Source: Archangium sp.
GTDB lineage: Bacteria; Myxococcota; Myxococcia; Myxococcales; Myxococcaceae
Reading direction: 5' to 3'
Length of the DNA: 42,637 nt
Assembly (NCBI GenBank): GCA_016793585.1
Contig: JAEUJR010000204.1
Location: 1 to 42,637 of the forward strand
Below the pieces are notes generated by a model. The model did not search any database and was not told where the DNA came from. It was given only the letters and a program-made list of their open reading frames with translations. A program made the translations under genes and the position numbers. Positions 7,233 through 16,159 of this stretch are shown here, one piece after another. The stretch's first letter is position 1; every line of letters starts with the position of its first letter.

Positions 7233-9944
7233 TTTGAGTGACGCCTTCCACCGTGCGATGGCGGTGAGCGCCTCGAGCGGCGTCGTGGTGTCGACGCTGA
7301 ACGACTCGAGGGCTGCGAGCACGGCTTCGGCGTTGGGGCGCTCGGGCGGCTTCGGCCCACCACCGAACAGGCTGATCTGGCTCTTGTCGACGGGCGCCGA
7401 CTTCGGCTCCTTCTCTTTCGTGGCAGCGGTCGCGCGACGGGCGAGGCGGGGCCGGCCGGTCTCGTCGAATTCCCCCGCCTCGAGGTTGGCGAGCAGCTCT
7501 CGCGCCCGGGCGAGCACTTCAGGCGGTAACCCGGCCAGGCGCGCCACTTCGATGCCGTACGAGCGACTCGCAGCGCCATCGACCAGCTTGCGCAGGAAGA
7601 TCACCCGACCCTGGTCCTCCCGAACGGCGATGGAGCAGTTCTTCACCCGCGCCTTCTCGCGGCCGAGGTCGGTGAGCTCATGGTAGTGCGTCGCGAAGAG
7701 CGTTCTCGCGCCGACGCGATCGTGCAGGTGCTCGGCGACGGCCCACGCGATCGACAAGCCGTCGAACGTGCTGGTGCCACGCCCGATCTCGTCGAGCACG
7801 ACCAGGCTCTTCCGCGTGGCGTGGTGGAGGATGTTCGCGGTCTCGGTCATCTCGACCATGAACGTCGACTGGCCCTTCGCGAGGTTGTCGGAGGCGCCCA
7901 CGCGCGTGAAGACGCGATCACACAGCCCGATGCGCGCCTTCTTCGCGGCCACGAAGCTGCCGGCCTGGCCCATCACCACCGCCAGCGCCGCCTGCCGCAT
8001 GACGGTGCTCTTTCCCGCCATGTTCGGGCCGGTGATGATCAGCACCTGACGATCCTGCCGGTTCACCAGCACGTCGTTCGGCACGAAGGAGTCTTCTTTG
8101 AGCGCCTTCTCGACGACCGGGTGCCGACCGCCGGTGATCTCGAGCACGGCCGACTCGTCGATCTCGGGCCGCACGTAGTTGTTCTCGACTGCAACGCGCG
8201 CGAAGGACACGAGGGCGTCGAGCGTCGACACGGCCTCTGCCGCCGCGCGGAGCGGCCCTGCACACGCCACCACCTGCTTGCGCAGCGCCTCGAAGAGCTC
8301 GAGCTCGATGGCGACCCGCTTCTCGTCGGCCGTGAGCACCTTCTCTTCGTAGGTCTTGAGCTCTTCGGTGACGTAGCGCTCGCCGCCGACGGTGGTCTGC
8401 TTGCGAATCCACTCCTTCGGCACGAGGTGCAGGTTCGACTTGGTGACCTCGAGGTAGTACCCGAACACCCGGTTGTATCGAACCTTCAGCGACCCGATGC
8501 CGGTGGCTTCGCGCTCCCGCGCTTCGAGCTTCGCGAGGTAGTCCTTCCCCGTCGAGGCGAGCTCCGCGTACTCGTCGAGCTGCGCGTGGTACCCCTTCGC
8601 GATGAAGCCGCCGTCGCCGACGACCGCGGGAGGATCCTCCACGAGCGCCTTCGACAACACACCCGACAACGCCCGCACGTCAGCGTGATCGAGCGGGCCC
8701 GAGAGCGCCTTCAGCAGCGCGGCCTTGCCGGTCGCGACGACCTTCGCCACCCCCGGCAGCACCTCGAGCGACCGCGCCATCGCCTTCAGGTCGCGCGGCC
8801 CTCCCGACGAGAGCGAGAGCCTTCCACACAGGCGCTCGACGTCGGCCACCTGCTTGAGCGCCTCGACGAGCGTCTCGCGAAACGACGCGCTCTCGACCAA
8901 CGCCTGCACCGCATCATGACGAGCCTTGATGGCCTCGACGTCGGCGAGCGGCGCGGTGAGCCACCGGGCGATTCGGCGCGCCCCCAGCGGCGTGACCGAT
9001 CGATCGATGACGCCGACGAGCGAGCCCGCGCGCGAGTTGTCCTTCAGCGTGCGCAGCAGCTCGAGGTTCGCTCGTGACGCCTCGTCGATGATCAGCGCGC
9101 CGCCACGGGTCGACACCGTGAGGCGATCGACGTGGCCCGCCTGGCTCTTCTGCGTCTCTTTCAGGTAGCGGAGCGCGGCTCCAGCAGCCCCGACCGACGC
9201 CGACGAATCAGCCAGGCCGAAGCCGTCGAGCGACTTCACCTGAAAGTGCGTCGACAGCGACGCGCGCGCGCGCTTCTGCTCGAACGCGTCCTTTGGGAGT
9301 GTGGCCACCGTGGGCCGCCGCGAGAAGTGGCCGAGCACCCGCTCGAGCTCGGCCTCGCCAAACCCCTCGGGAACGAGCAGCTCCTTCGGGGCCGCGCGAG
9401 AGAGTTCGTCGAGGAGCGCCTCGAGTGGGCCCGGCTGGAGCGCGAAGAACTCGCCGGTGCTGGCGTCGAGCAGCGCCGCGCCCCACGCCTCGTCAGCCTC
9501 GGCAGGGTTCAGCGCCGCGAGAAAGTTGTTCTCTCGCGCTTCGAGCACGTCGTCGTCGAGCACCATGCCGGGGGTGATCACCCGCACGACCTCGCGTTTG
9601 ACGATGCCCTTGCCCGGCGGCTCGAGCTGCTCGCAGACCGCGACCTTCTGGCCCGCCTCGATCAGCCGCGCGATGTACCGCTTCGCTGCGTGGTACGGCA
9701 CGCCGGCCATCGGCACCCGATCGAGCCCCTTCGCGCGTGAGGTGAGCGTGATCTGCAGCAGCTCGGCGGCCTTCACCGCGTCTTCGAAGAAGAGCTCGTA
9801 GAAGTCGCCGAGGCGGAAGAACAACAACGCGCCCGGGTGCTGGGCCTTCACCTCGAGGTACTGCTTCATCATCGGCGTCAGGGTGGCGACGTCGACGATC
9901 TCAGGAGGAGGCGCAGCGGCCGGCGTGGTGGGAGCAGAGTCCAT
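7224..9944 (-). CDS. mutS: DNA mismatch repair ATPase MutS
   Basis: Full-length MutS, 906 residues. It recognises mismatches and small loops as a dimer and recruits MutL. The mismatch-reading motif is GDFYELF (about residues 46-52), within domain I after MMKQYLEVKAQHPGALLFF. The ATPase carries GPNMAGKST at about residue 639 (Walker A) and VVLDEIGRGTSTFDG (Walker B and signature region), followed by FATHYHEL. The C-terminal 100 residues have a charged linker and a short helical tail, as in MutS1. The ATG at 9944 has an AAGGAG about 11 bases upstream. No mutL lies nearby; the gene stands alone, as mutS often does outside enterobacteria. Confidence 0.97.
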   Translation of the reverse strand: MDSAPTTPAAAPPPEIVDVATLTPMMKQYLEVKAQHPGALLFFRLGDFYELFFEDAVKAAELLQITLTSRAKGLDRVPMAGVPYHAAKRYIARLIEAGQKVAVCEQLEPPGKGIVKREVVRVITPGMVLDDDVLEARENNFLAALNPAEADEAWGAALLDASTGEFFALQPGPLEALLDELSRAAPKELLVPEGFGEAELERVLGHFSRRPTVATLPKDAFEQKRARASLSTHFQVKSLDGFGLADSSASVGAAGAALRYLKETQKSQAGHVDRLTVSTRGGALIIDEASRANLELLRTLKDNSRAGSLVGVIDRSVTPLGARRIARWLTAPLADVEAIKARHDAVQALVESASFRETLVEALKQVADVERLCGRLSLSSGGPRDLKAMARSLEVLPGVAKVVATGKAALLKALSGPLDHADVRALSGVLSKALVEDPPAVVGDGGFIAKGYHAQLDEYAELASTGKDYLAKLEAREREATGIGSLKVRYNRVFGYYLEVTKSNLHLVPKEWIRKQTTVGGERYVTEELKTYEEKVLTADEKRVAIELELFEALRKQVVACAGPLRAAAEAVSTLDALVSFARVAVENNYVRPEIDESAVLEITGGRHPVVEKALKEDSFVPNDVLVNRQDRQVLIITGPNMAGKSTVMRQAALAVVMGQAGSFVAAKKARIGLCDRVFTRVGASDNLAKGQSTFMVEMTETANILHHATRKSLVVLDEIGRGTSTFDGLSIAWAVAEHLHDRVGARTLFATHYHELTDLGREKARVKNCSIAVREDQGRVIFLRKLVDGAASRSYGIEVARLAGLPPEVLARARELLANLEAGEFDETGRPRLARRATAATKEKEPKSAPVDKSQISLFGGGPKPPERPNAEAVLAALESFSVDTTTPLEALTAIARWKASLKGP

Positions 9945-10010
9945 CGCGAGCCGGACTCCTTACCTCACGCCCCTGACACGCGTGCACCCGATGTGTAGGC
10001 TCGCCAAGCC

Positions 10011-10361
10011 ATGTCAGCCCGCTCTGCTACTGCTCGCCGGATGAACGAACTCACCGTGAAGATCCTCGGTCAGATTCGCGACGAGCTCAAAGCCACTCGG
10101 AGCGATCTCTCGAGCCGCCTCGACCAGACCAACGAACGGCTCGACCAGACCAACGAACGGCTCGACCAGACCAACGAACGACTCGAGCGCCTCGAACGTC
10201 GTCAGATCGAAACCGAGGTGCGGCTCTCGACCGAGCTGGTCACGGTTGCGACGGCCATCACCGACCTGAGCAAGGTGCTGGTGGAGGACCGGAAGCTCCG
10301 CACGCAGGTCGCGAACCACGAGGCGCGCATCGTCGCCCTCGAGAAGAAGCGCGCTGGCTGA
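10011..10361 (+). CDS. small coiled-coil protein with exact heptad repeats
   Basis: A 116-residue, highly charged protein. Residues 37-57 are three exact copies of the heptad LDQTNER, giving one continuous coiled coil with LERLERRQIETEVRL after it; a second helical region (LSKVLVEDRKLRTQVANHEARIVALEKK) ends the protein. No signal peptide or other domain is seen, so it is probably a cytoplasmic oligomer. An alternative start at the ATG at 10041 (MNELTVKILGQIRDEL) is quite likely the real one because the earlier ten residues look unrelated to the helix; neither start has a clear ribosome-binding site. Function unknown. Confidence 0.6.
   Translation: MSARSATARRMNELTVKILGQIRDELKATRSDLSSRLDQTNERLDQTNERLDQTNERLERLERRQIETEVRLSTELVTVATAITDLSKVLVEDRKLRTQVANHEARIVALEKKRAG
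10119..10181 (+). repeat. three 21-bp units encoding the LDQTNER heptad
   Basis: Three nearly identical direct repeats of CTCGACCAGACCAACGAACG plus G; the third ends in A instead of G. Each adds exactly one coiled-coil heptad, so copy-number change would lengthen the coil without breaking register. Confidence 0.95.
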
Positions 10362-10391
10362 TCTCCAGCGGCCCGCTCGTCGCGGTTCTCG

Positions 10392-10928
10392 TCAGGGAGC
10401 GCGCTCGTACTTCACCTCGATGCGCGTGCCCGAGACGGGCGTCGTCGCCGAGCACGACGGCTGGGTGCCCGTGCAGGTGCTGCCGGCGCAGGTGCGGGTC
10501 GAGCTGAGGGCCGCCGTGCCCTTGAAGGTGTTGCCGCGCTCGAAGGCGAGTTCGAGCTTGGTGTCGTCGGTCAGCGTGCGGCCGATCTGCGTCGACTTCG
10601 CGACCGTCTGGCTCGAGAAGATCCACCCGCCCGTGCCGCGCTTGCCCTTCATGAGGCCGGTCAGCGTGATCGTCGGCGCGTCGCCCATGTCGATGGTGCG
10701 CAGGCCGCTCTCGAGCTCGAGCACCGCCGTCTGATCGGGGCCGTCCCACACCTGAATGTTGAGGAGCGAGGGAGCGTTGTTCGTCGTCACGTTGCTGGGC
10801 TGCGCGTTGTTCAGGTAGCAGCTGTCGGGCAGCGTGAAGAAGTCGACGACGACGGCATAGACCTCGGGGCTGACGCCACCACAGCCGGTGAAGGCGAACA
10901 GCATCGACGCGATGAGCAGCTTCCGCAT
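10392..10928 (-). CDS. lipoprotein of unknown function
   Basis: A 178-residue predicted lipoprotein. The ATG at 10928 is preceded by AGGAG at a good distance (AGGAGTCAACCC), and gives MRKLLIASMLFAFTGC, a signal peptide with an F-T-G-C lipobox; the longer in-frame start at 10973 has neither. The mature protein is a beta-rich domain with cysteines near CYLNN, CAGSTC and SCSATTPV. No family was recognised. It follows the coiled-coil gene on the opposite strand with a 30-base gap. Confidence 0.7.
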   Translation of the reverse strand: MRKLLIASMLFAFTGCGGVSPEVYAVVVDFFTLPDSCYLNNAQPSNVTTNNAPSLLNIQVWDGPDQTAVLELESGLRTIDMGDAPTITLTGLMKGKRGTGGWIFSSQTVAKSTQIGRTLTDDTKLELAFERGNTFKGTAALSSTRTCAGSTCTGTQPSCSATTPVSGTRIEVKYERAP

Positions 10929-10997
10929 GGGTTGACTCCTGGGAGAAGAGAGGCGGCGCGCAGCCTCTCTCATCAGGCCCTCAAGTCAACGCAGTCG

Positions 10998-12992
10998 TCA
11001 CGGTGTGGCCGGCAACCAGCCAAAGAGGTCTGACGCCACCACCTGCGTGGCCGAGCTGGTCTGCCACGAGACGAGGGCCTGCGGCGTGGGCTCCGACAGC
11101 AGCGGCGTGGTGACGCCCGTGGCAACGCCCGCCCCGCAGCTCGTCACGCCCCCCACGTGAAAGTGATGAAAGTCGTCGTGCAGGTAGTGCAGAAAGCCGG
11201 CGCCCTGCTCCGGCGCCCAGGCCTCGCGGCTGCGGCGCGTCACCTGAAGGGCCTGCGCGAAGGGCGTGCTCGTCGCCGAAAACACCCAGTCACGCGCGCC
11301 CGTCTCGACGACCAGGGCACGCGGGGCGATGAGGGCGTGCAGATCGGAGCTGGTGAGGTACTGCGTCGAGTCGGCGTGCTGCCAGCCGAAGCACGGGTGG
11401 TTTCCGCTGATGCGGAAGACGTCGGTGTCGGGCGAGAACCCGGCGGCGATCGCGAACCGGAACTCCGGGTCGACGGCCGCGGCCCACAGCGTCGCTTCGC
11501 CGCCCAGCGACAGGCCCATCACGCCGATGTGGGCCGCGTCGACGAAGGGCTGCCCCGCGAGCAGCCGCCGCGCGCTCATCGCGTCAGCCGCGCGCTCACC
11601 ATCTTCTTCCCAGTCGCTGTCGAGGCCCGCGAAGCGGATCGCGGGGTGAGGGCCGTTGCCATCGCCGGGCGCGTCTCCGGCCAGGTAGTCGGTGTAGAGC
11701 AGCCCCCGATCGCTCAGCGGCCGGTGCGAGACGTCGACCGCGAAGACGACGGAGCCGCGGCGGGCGAACGACTCGCCGTACCAGAACATGTCGCTGTCGG
11801 GGTCGGTCATCATGCGCGCGCTGCCGCTGTGGCCGTTGAGCGACACCACCGCAGGGAAGCCGCCCTCGGGCATGGGCCCGGTGGGAATGAGCAGCCAGCC
11901 GTGAAGGCGGCGCAGGTGCTCGACGCCCGCCGCGTTGACGTAGCGGGCCGTGAGCTCGAGCTCTTGCCGCGTGTAGTTCGCCGGGTGCTGCGCCAGCTCG
12001 TCGTCGCGCTGCGAAAGACAGGTGAGCACTGGCAACGGCGGCAACGCGGCGCCCGCCGATACCACCGACACCTCGCTCGCCCTGGGCGTGCTCCCCATCG
12101 CCAGCAGCTCGATCGCCTTGCGTGTGCTCGCCTGCCAGGTCGCGCGGGCCTCGGCCGACCTGGCGTGCAGGCCGAAGGTGAGCACCTCGGTGCGCGCGCC
12201 CACGAAGGTCTCGCGGCCCAGCCCCGAGACGCAGCTGCCGCTCACCGACGACGCGCCGAGCATCGCTTCGCAGGTGCGCTCGAGCCGATCGCCGATGATG
12301 CGAAAGCCGATCGTCGGCGGTTGCCACGAGGTGATCTCGAGCTCGAACTCGTCTGACTCGTCGCGCCAGCCGTTGAGCACCGTGCCGTAGCGCTTCCACC
12401 GGCCAACCGGGGTGCCCTCGTCGAAGAGGCCGTCGAGGCGAAGGGTGATCAGCTCGCCCCCCTCGGTCTGCAGCCGGTACACCCGCGCAGGCACGCGCTC
12501 GAAGGCCCCCAGGTTCCACCCCGTCACGTGCCCCGTGAAGAGCGAAGCATCGGTCGGCGCCGAGTCGCTGTGGGCCCAGCGGCCGGCGAGCACGCCTGAC
12601 ACCACCCGCACGTCGAACCACGCCGTCGCGCCGTGCCGCACCGTGCGAAACCGCAACCCGCCCTGCGCGTCGGGCCCCGCGACGTCGGTGACCGGCTCGA
12701 CCCGCTGCGAGGCGTCAGACAAGGCGCCCGCCTCGGTGGGGGTGGCAGGCAACGTCAGGGTGAAGGGCTCCCGATCGATCGACAAGAACCAGGTGCGCGC
12801 CTCGAAGCTGGGCGCCTCGCCGAGCTCGATCAGCACCCCCGCATCGACGACGGGTTCAGGCGGAGCGCTGACGATCTGCGTCAGGGGCGGGCTCTCGATG
12901 GCCGGCGTCTGCACGACGGGCTCGACCTCGACCGGCAAGACCGGCGTACAGCTCGACACGACCGCAATGACCCATGGCACCCAGTGACGCAC
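10998..12992 (-). CDS. secreted alpha/beta hydrolase (lipoprotein)
   Basis: A 664-residue protein. The C-terminal half (from about 370) is an alpha/beta hydrolase: a strand with GGFPAVVSLNGHSG for the oxyanion region, nucleophile elbow GLSLGG (serine near residue 495), an acid candidate in ETGARDWVF, and a His-rich HDDFHHFHVGG that can supply the catalytic histidine. It resembles secreted acetyl-xylan-esterase-like hydrolases. The first 350 residues are a beta-rich region after a Pro/Val linker. The GTG at 12992 follows GGAG and gives VRHWVPWVIAVVSSC, a signal peptide with V-S-S-C lipobox; an ATG at 13040 is an alternative with a worse signal. Substrate unknown. Confidence 0.75.
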   Translation of the reverse strand: MRHWVPWVIAVVSSCTPVLPVEVEPVVQTPAIESPPLTQIVSAPPEPVVDAGVLIELGEAPSFEARTWFLSIDREPFTLTLPATPTEAGALSDASQRVEPVTDVAGPDAQGGLRFRTVRHGATAWFDVRVVSGVLAGRWAHSDSAPTDASLFTGHVTGWNLGAFERVPARVYRLQTEGGELITLRLDGLFDEGTPVGRWKRYGTVLNGWRDESDEFELEITSWQPPTIGFRIIGDRLERTCEAMLGASSVSGSCVSGLGRETFVGARTEVLTFGLHARSAEARATWQASTRKAIELLAMGSTPRASEVSVVSAGAALPPLPVLTCLSQRDDELAQHPANYTRQELELTARYVNAAGVEHLRRLHGWLLIPTGPMPEGGFPAVVSLNGHSGSARMMTDPDSDMFWYGESFARRGSVVFAVDVSHRPLSDRGLLYTDYLAGDAPGDGNGPHPAIRFAGLDSDWEEDGERAADAMSARRLLAGQPFVDAAHIGVMGLSLGGEATLWAAAVDPEFRFAIAAGFSPDTDVFRISGNHPCFGWQHADSTQYLTSSDLHALIAPRALVVETGARDWVFSATSTPFAQALQVTRRSREAWAPEQGAGFLHYLHDDFHHFHVGGVTSCGAGVATGVTTPLLSEPTPQALVSWQTSSATQVVASDLFGWLPATP

Positions 12993-13073
12993 GAAGGCTC
13001 CCGCTCCTGCCGGCCGAAGGTTCGTGTTCGCCACCAGCAAGAATCGATCACCGCGAACGGCGATTGTTGCGCC

Positions 13074-14990
13074 CTACTTGCTGCGGGGCTTCGAGAAGGG
13101 GCCCGGCACCCCGGGCTGGGTGCTCAAGGGCCCGCTTCCTCTGGAGATCTGGTTCAGCTGCAGGGGCTGGGACACGGTCTTGAGCGTGTAGGGAACGATT
13201 GGGGTGTCGAGCCCTTTGAGGATCACTGCCTCACCCGCTTCGGTGATCACGCCGGGGCCTGCGCGCATCAGTGTGTCGGAAGTCACCAGCACCTCGTTCT
13301 CGCGCGCGATGCCGCAGAGGCGGGCCGAGAGGTTCACGGTAGCGCCGATGGCCGTGTAGTCCATGCGCTGCTTCGACCCGAGGGCGCCGACGACGGCCGG
13401 GCCGGTGTGAACGCCCACGCCGATCTCCAGCTGTTTGCCGCCGACCCGAATCCGCGAAGCGCGCTCGATCAGCTCGAGCGCCGCGCGGCAGGCGTTGCGG
13501 GCGTCGCCCTCTTTGGGCAGCGGCGCGCCCCACAGCGCCATGACGCAGTCTCCGATGAACTTGTCGACGGTACCGTGGTTGCGCTCGATGGCGTCGACGG
13601 CCTCCTGGAAGAACTGGTTCAAGAAGCGAACGACCTCTTCGGGCTTCATGGCCGCCGAGAGCGTGGTGAAGCCGCGCAAGTCGGCGAAGAGCACCGTCAC
13701 CTCGGCTGCCGCGCCCTCCATCTTCAGGTTGAGGCGGCCCGAGAGCACCTCGTCGACGGCGGCTGCCGAGAGGAACCGGGAGAGTTGGGCGCGGCGCTCG
13801 ACCTCCTGACGTACCTTCGCGAGCAGCGCCGCGTTGTCGAGCAGAATGGCGGCCTGCGAGCCGATGGAGTCGAGCAGCGGCAGATCGTCGTCGCTGAACG
13901 CCGCCGACATGCTGATCGACTCGACGTACAACACGCCGACCGCGCCGTTTCGCGTGCGCAGCGGCACCGCCATGCAGCTCTGAATGCCGCGCACCATCAC
14001 CGAGGCCGAGCGATCGAAGCGCTCGTCGACGAGGGCGTTGTGGGTGAGCAGCCCCTTCTCGGAGTTGATCGCCTGCTCATAGACCGCGCGCGGCACCTGC
14101 ACCTGGCGTGAGCCGTCTTTCGACTTCGAGGCGAACTGGCCGGTGGTGAGCCAGATCGCCGCGCCTTCGGCCGGCATCAACTCGAAGAGCACCGAGAGAA
14201 TGCGATCGACCATCGCCTCGAGGTTGCGCTCGAGTGTGACGCGCCGGTGGAACTCCTGCGCGATGCGGTAACGGGCGTTCTCGCGGCGCAGGGTGGCGAT
14301 CGTCGCGGTGTCGGCGAGCGCGTTGACGTTCACCATCACCGTCTTGCCTTCGGTCGACGACGGCGGGGGCACCTCGATCTCTTCGTTCACGCCCGTCGTG
14401 TCGCTCGGCGTGAGCGAGGCCGACGACATCGTCTTCTCGCGGCCGAGCTCCTCGTCCATCGTCTCGTAGGCCTTGTTCGGCAACGACGGGCCGGCGCCGT
14501 TGGCCGTCATCTGCGCGAAGGCCGATTCGTCGCGGTAGTACGTCTTGCGAATGAGGGCGGCCACCGAGCCCGCGGTGGCGACATAGACGGTGACGATGCG
14601 CGCACCGACCGACTGGCGCAGCTCGGGCTCGAGGTTCGACGACAGCGGCACCGCGGCGACGACGTGCAGCTCTCCGGCGCTCTCGTCCCAGCGAATGGGG
14701 CACATGCGCAGCCGCTCGGCGCTGCGCACGCCCACGCGCTCGAGCAGCACCTCGTCGAGCCGCAGGGTCTTGAGCTTGTCGGACTTCACGAAGCGCGTGC
14801 TGTAGAGCTCGGCGAAGATGCGCAGGAAGTCGCCCTCCTTCACCAGGTTCAGCCGCAGCAGCGCATCAGAGAGCAGCCCACCGTGCTCCTTCACATAGGC
14901 GCGGCCCTGCTCGAGGCCCTCGGTGTCGATCAGCCCGCTTGCCCTCAGCGGGTTCGCGATGACCGAATCGGATTCCGGAGACGCGTTCAT
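13074..14990 (-). CDS. adenylate cyclase with GspE-N-like and GAF domains
   Basis: A 638-residue signalling protein that should make cAMP. Residues about 10-150 resemble the N-terminal domain of type II secretion/pilus ATPases (GLLSDALLRLNLVKEGDFL, then AERLRMCPIRW). A GAF domain follows (about 265-415), then a class III cyclase domain. Metal-binding aspartates are in LFADLRGF (about 437) and FIGDCVMALWG (about 481); the Lys in VDKFIGD and the Asp in MDYTAIG are the adenine-selecting pair, and NLSARL holds the transition-state Asn/Arg. No transmembrane segment was seen, so it is likely cytoplasmic and ligand-regulated through GAF. Start set at MNASPESD; the frame is open further upstream without domain support. 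Confidence 0.9.
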   Translation of the reverse strand: MNASPESDSVIANPLRASGLIDTEGLEQGRAYVKEHGGLLSDALLRLNLVKEGDFLRIFAELYSTRFVKSDKLKTLRLDEVLLERVGVRSAERLRMCPIRWDESAGELHVVAAVPLSSNLEPELRQSVGARIVTVYVATAGSVAALIRKTYYRDESAFAQMTANGAGPSLPNKAYETMDEELGREKTMSSASLTPSDTTGVNEEIEVPPPSSTEGKTVMVNVNALADTATIATLRRENARYRIAQEFHRRVTLERNLEAMVDRILSVLFELMPAEGAAIWLTTGQFASKSKDGSRQVQVPRAVYEQAINSEKGLLTHNALVDERFDRSASVMVRGIQSCMAVPLRTRNGAVGVLYVESISMSAAFSDDDLPLLDSIGSQAAILLDNAALLAKVRQEVERRAQLSRFLSAAAVDEVLSGRLNLKMEGAAAEVTVLFADLRGFTTLSAAMKPEEVVRFLNQFFQEAVDAIERNHGTVDKFIGDCVMALWGAPLPKEGDARNACRAALELIERASRIRVGGKQLEIGVGVHTGPAVVGALGSKQRMDYTAIGATVNLSARLCGIARENEVLVTSDTLMRAGPGVITEAGEAVILKGLDTPIVPYTLKTVSQPLQLNQISRGSGPLSTQPGVPGPFSKPRSK

Positions 14991-15012
14991 TCGAGGGGAG
15001 GAAGACTGTACG

Positions 15013-16008
15013 TCAGGGAGCCGCCCGCTCGAAGCGGAAGCGCAACGCCTGACTCTGAACGGAGGGGCCCAGCTGGTTTGGCAGGCGCCAGAACTGGCCA
15101 TTTCCCCCGAGCACGATCAGCTCGTACTCGCCGACCGGAGGCCGCCCGAAGGTACGCAGCTCACGTCTGCCGTTGCGCCGCAGCACCTCCTGCGCTTGCG
15201 GGAGCACCGTGAGCGAAAGCCGATCGATGAGGAGCCGCTGTCGCACATCGCCCCCAAGCTGACTGAGGAAGGGCGCGGGGTTGAGCACGAGGGGCACCAC
15301 CACGTCGGAGTCTTCGGCGTGCTGGCCCGGCCTCGGCAACCACCGAAGCAACGCGGTGAAGGTGAGATCGGGCACCCGATCGCCGTCGACGTCATCAGCG
15401 CGGCCATCGCCGTCGTCGTCTCGCAGGCCGATCACGAACCCGGTCCTGGCGGGGTCGAGCTGGCCGAGGGCATCGGCGACGAGGTTCACGGTGGTGAGGG
15501 CCACGCCATCGGTGGTGTCGAGGGCGAAGGTGTTTCCCTCGGCGTTCTCGACGTGGAACGCGGGCGGCTCGAAGGGCACGCGCTCGGCGATCGGGTAGTC
15601 GAGCACGTGAGGGCGGCCAGGCTGCAGGTTGAACTCGACGCCCTGCCCCGTGCGATCGCCTGCAGTAGGCTGCGCGAGCACGTCGATGTCGGCGCGGAAG
15701 TTCTGATCGACGTCGAAGAAGCCCCACAACCGCCACGGGTTCGCCGACACCTCACCGAACACGTACCGGCCCGTCGAAGCCAGCCGCTGGGCGCTCACGC
15801 CCGTGACGAAGACGGGAAACGCAGGCTCTCCAGGCGGGCCCTCGGTGGGCCGGTAGAGAAAGAGCCAGGCGTCTCCGGTCAACCCTTCGGGTACCGAGAC
15901 CGAGCCTTCGACCCGCGCCACCGGCCGCAACGTCTGGGGGTCGGTCACTCCGCAGGCGAAGCACAGGAGCGAGAGGGAGAGAGACCGCACGGAGCGGGGA
16001 TCTCCCAC
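15013..16008 (-). CDS. lipoprotein with calcium-binding-like Asp repeats
   Basis: About 331 residues, 22 bases upstream of the cyclase gene and probably cotranscribed with it. The N-terminus VRSLSLSLLCFACG is signal-like with cysteine as possible lipid site. The GTG at 16008 is the longest start; a GTG at 15990 preceded by GGGAGA is equally plausible and gives a cleaner signal peptide. A carbohydrate-binding-like beta domain comes first (RVEGSVSVPEGLTGDAWLFLY). Near the middle an Asp/Gly cluster (DDDGDGRADDVDGDRVPD) resembles calcium-binding thrombospondin type 3 or EF-hand-like loops. The rest is beta-rich. Surface location and metal binding are inferred; no enzyme motif is seen. Confidence 0.65.
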   Translation of the reverse strand: MGDPRSVRSLSLSLLCFACGVTDPQTLRPVARVEGSVSVPEGLTGDAWLFLYRPTEGPPGEPAFPVFVTGVSAQRLASTGRYVFGEVSANPWRLWGFFDVDQNFRADIDVLAQPTAGDRTGQGVEFNLQPGRPHVLDYPIAERVPFEPPAFHVENAEGNTFALDTTDGVALTTVNLVADALGQLDPARTGFVIGLRDDDGDGRADDVDGDRVPDLTFTALLRWLPRPGQHAEDSDVVVPLVLNPAPFLSQLGGDVRQRLLIDRLSLTVLPQAQEVLRRNGRRELRTFGRPPVGEYELIVLGGNGQFWRLPNQLGPSVQSQALRFRFERAAP

Positions 16009-16023
16009 GACAGCCGCGCGTGG

Positions 16024-16077
16024 GGCAATCGGTCTTCCTGAGAGGCAATCGCCTCGTTTTGAGAGCCTCGAAACGAG
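16024..16077. promoter_or_regulatory. direct repeat and inverted repeat in a divergent intergenic region
   Basis: Between a minus-strand lipoprotein and plus-strand yceI. GGCAATCG occurs at 16024-16031 and 16044-16051, exactly 20 bases apart. CTCGTTT (16053-16059) and AAACGAG (16071-16077) form a perfect 7-bp inverted repeat with an 11-base centre. Both could be operators for a divergent regulator; no regulator gene adjoins them. Confidence 0.25.
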
Positions 16078-16159
16078 CGGAGGGGTCGGCTCCCCTCTGA
16101 GCTGGGCTGGCCCGGCGTGTGCTCAGGCCCCGAGCAGCAACCCCAACTGGAGAACACAC

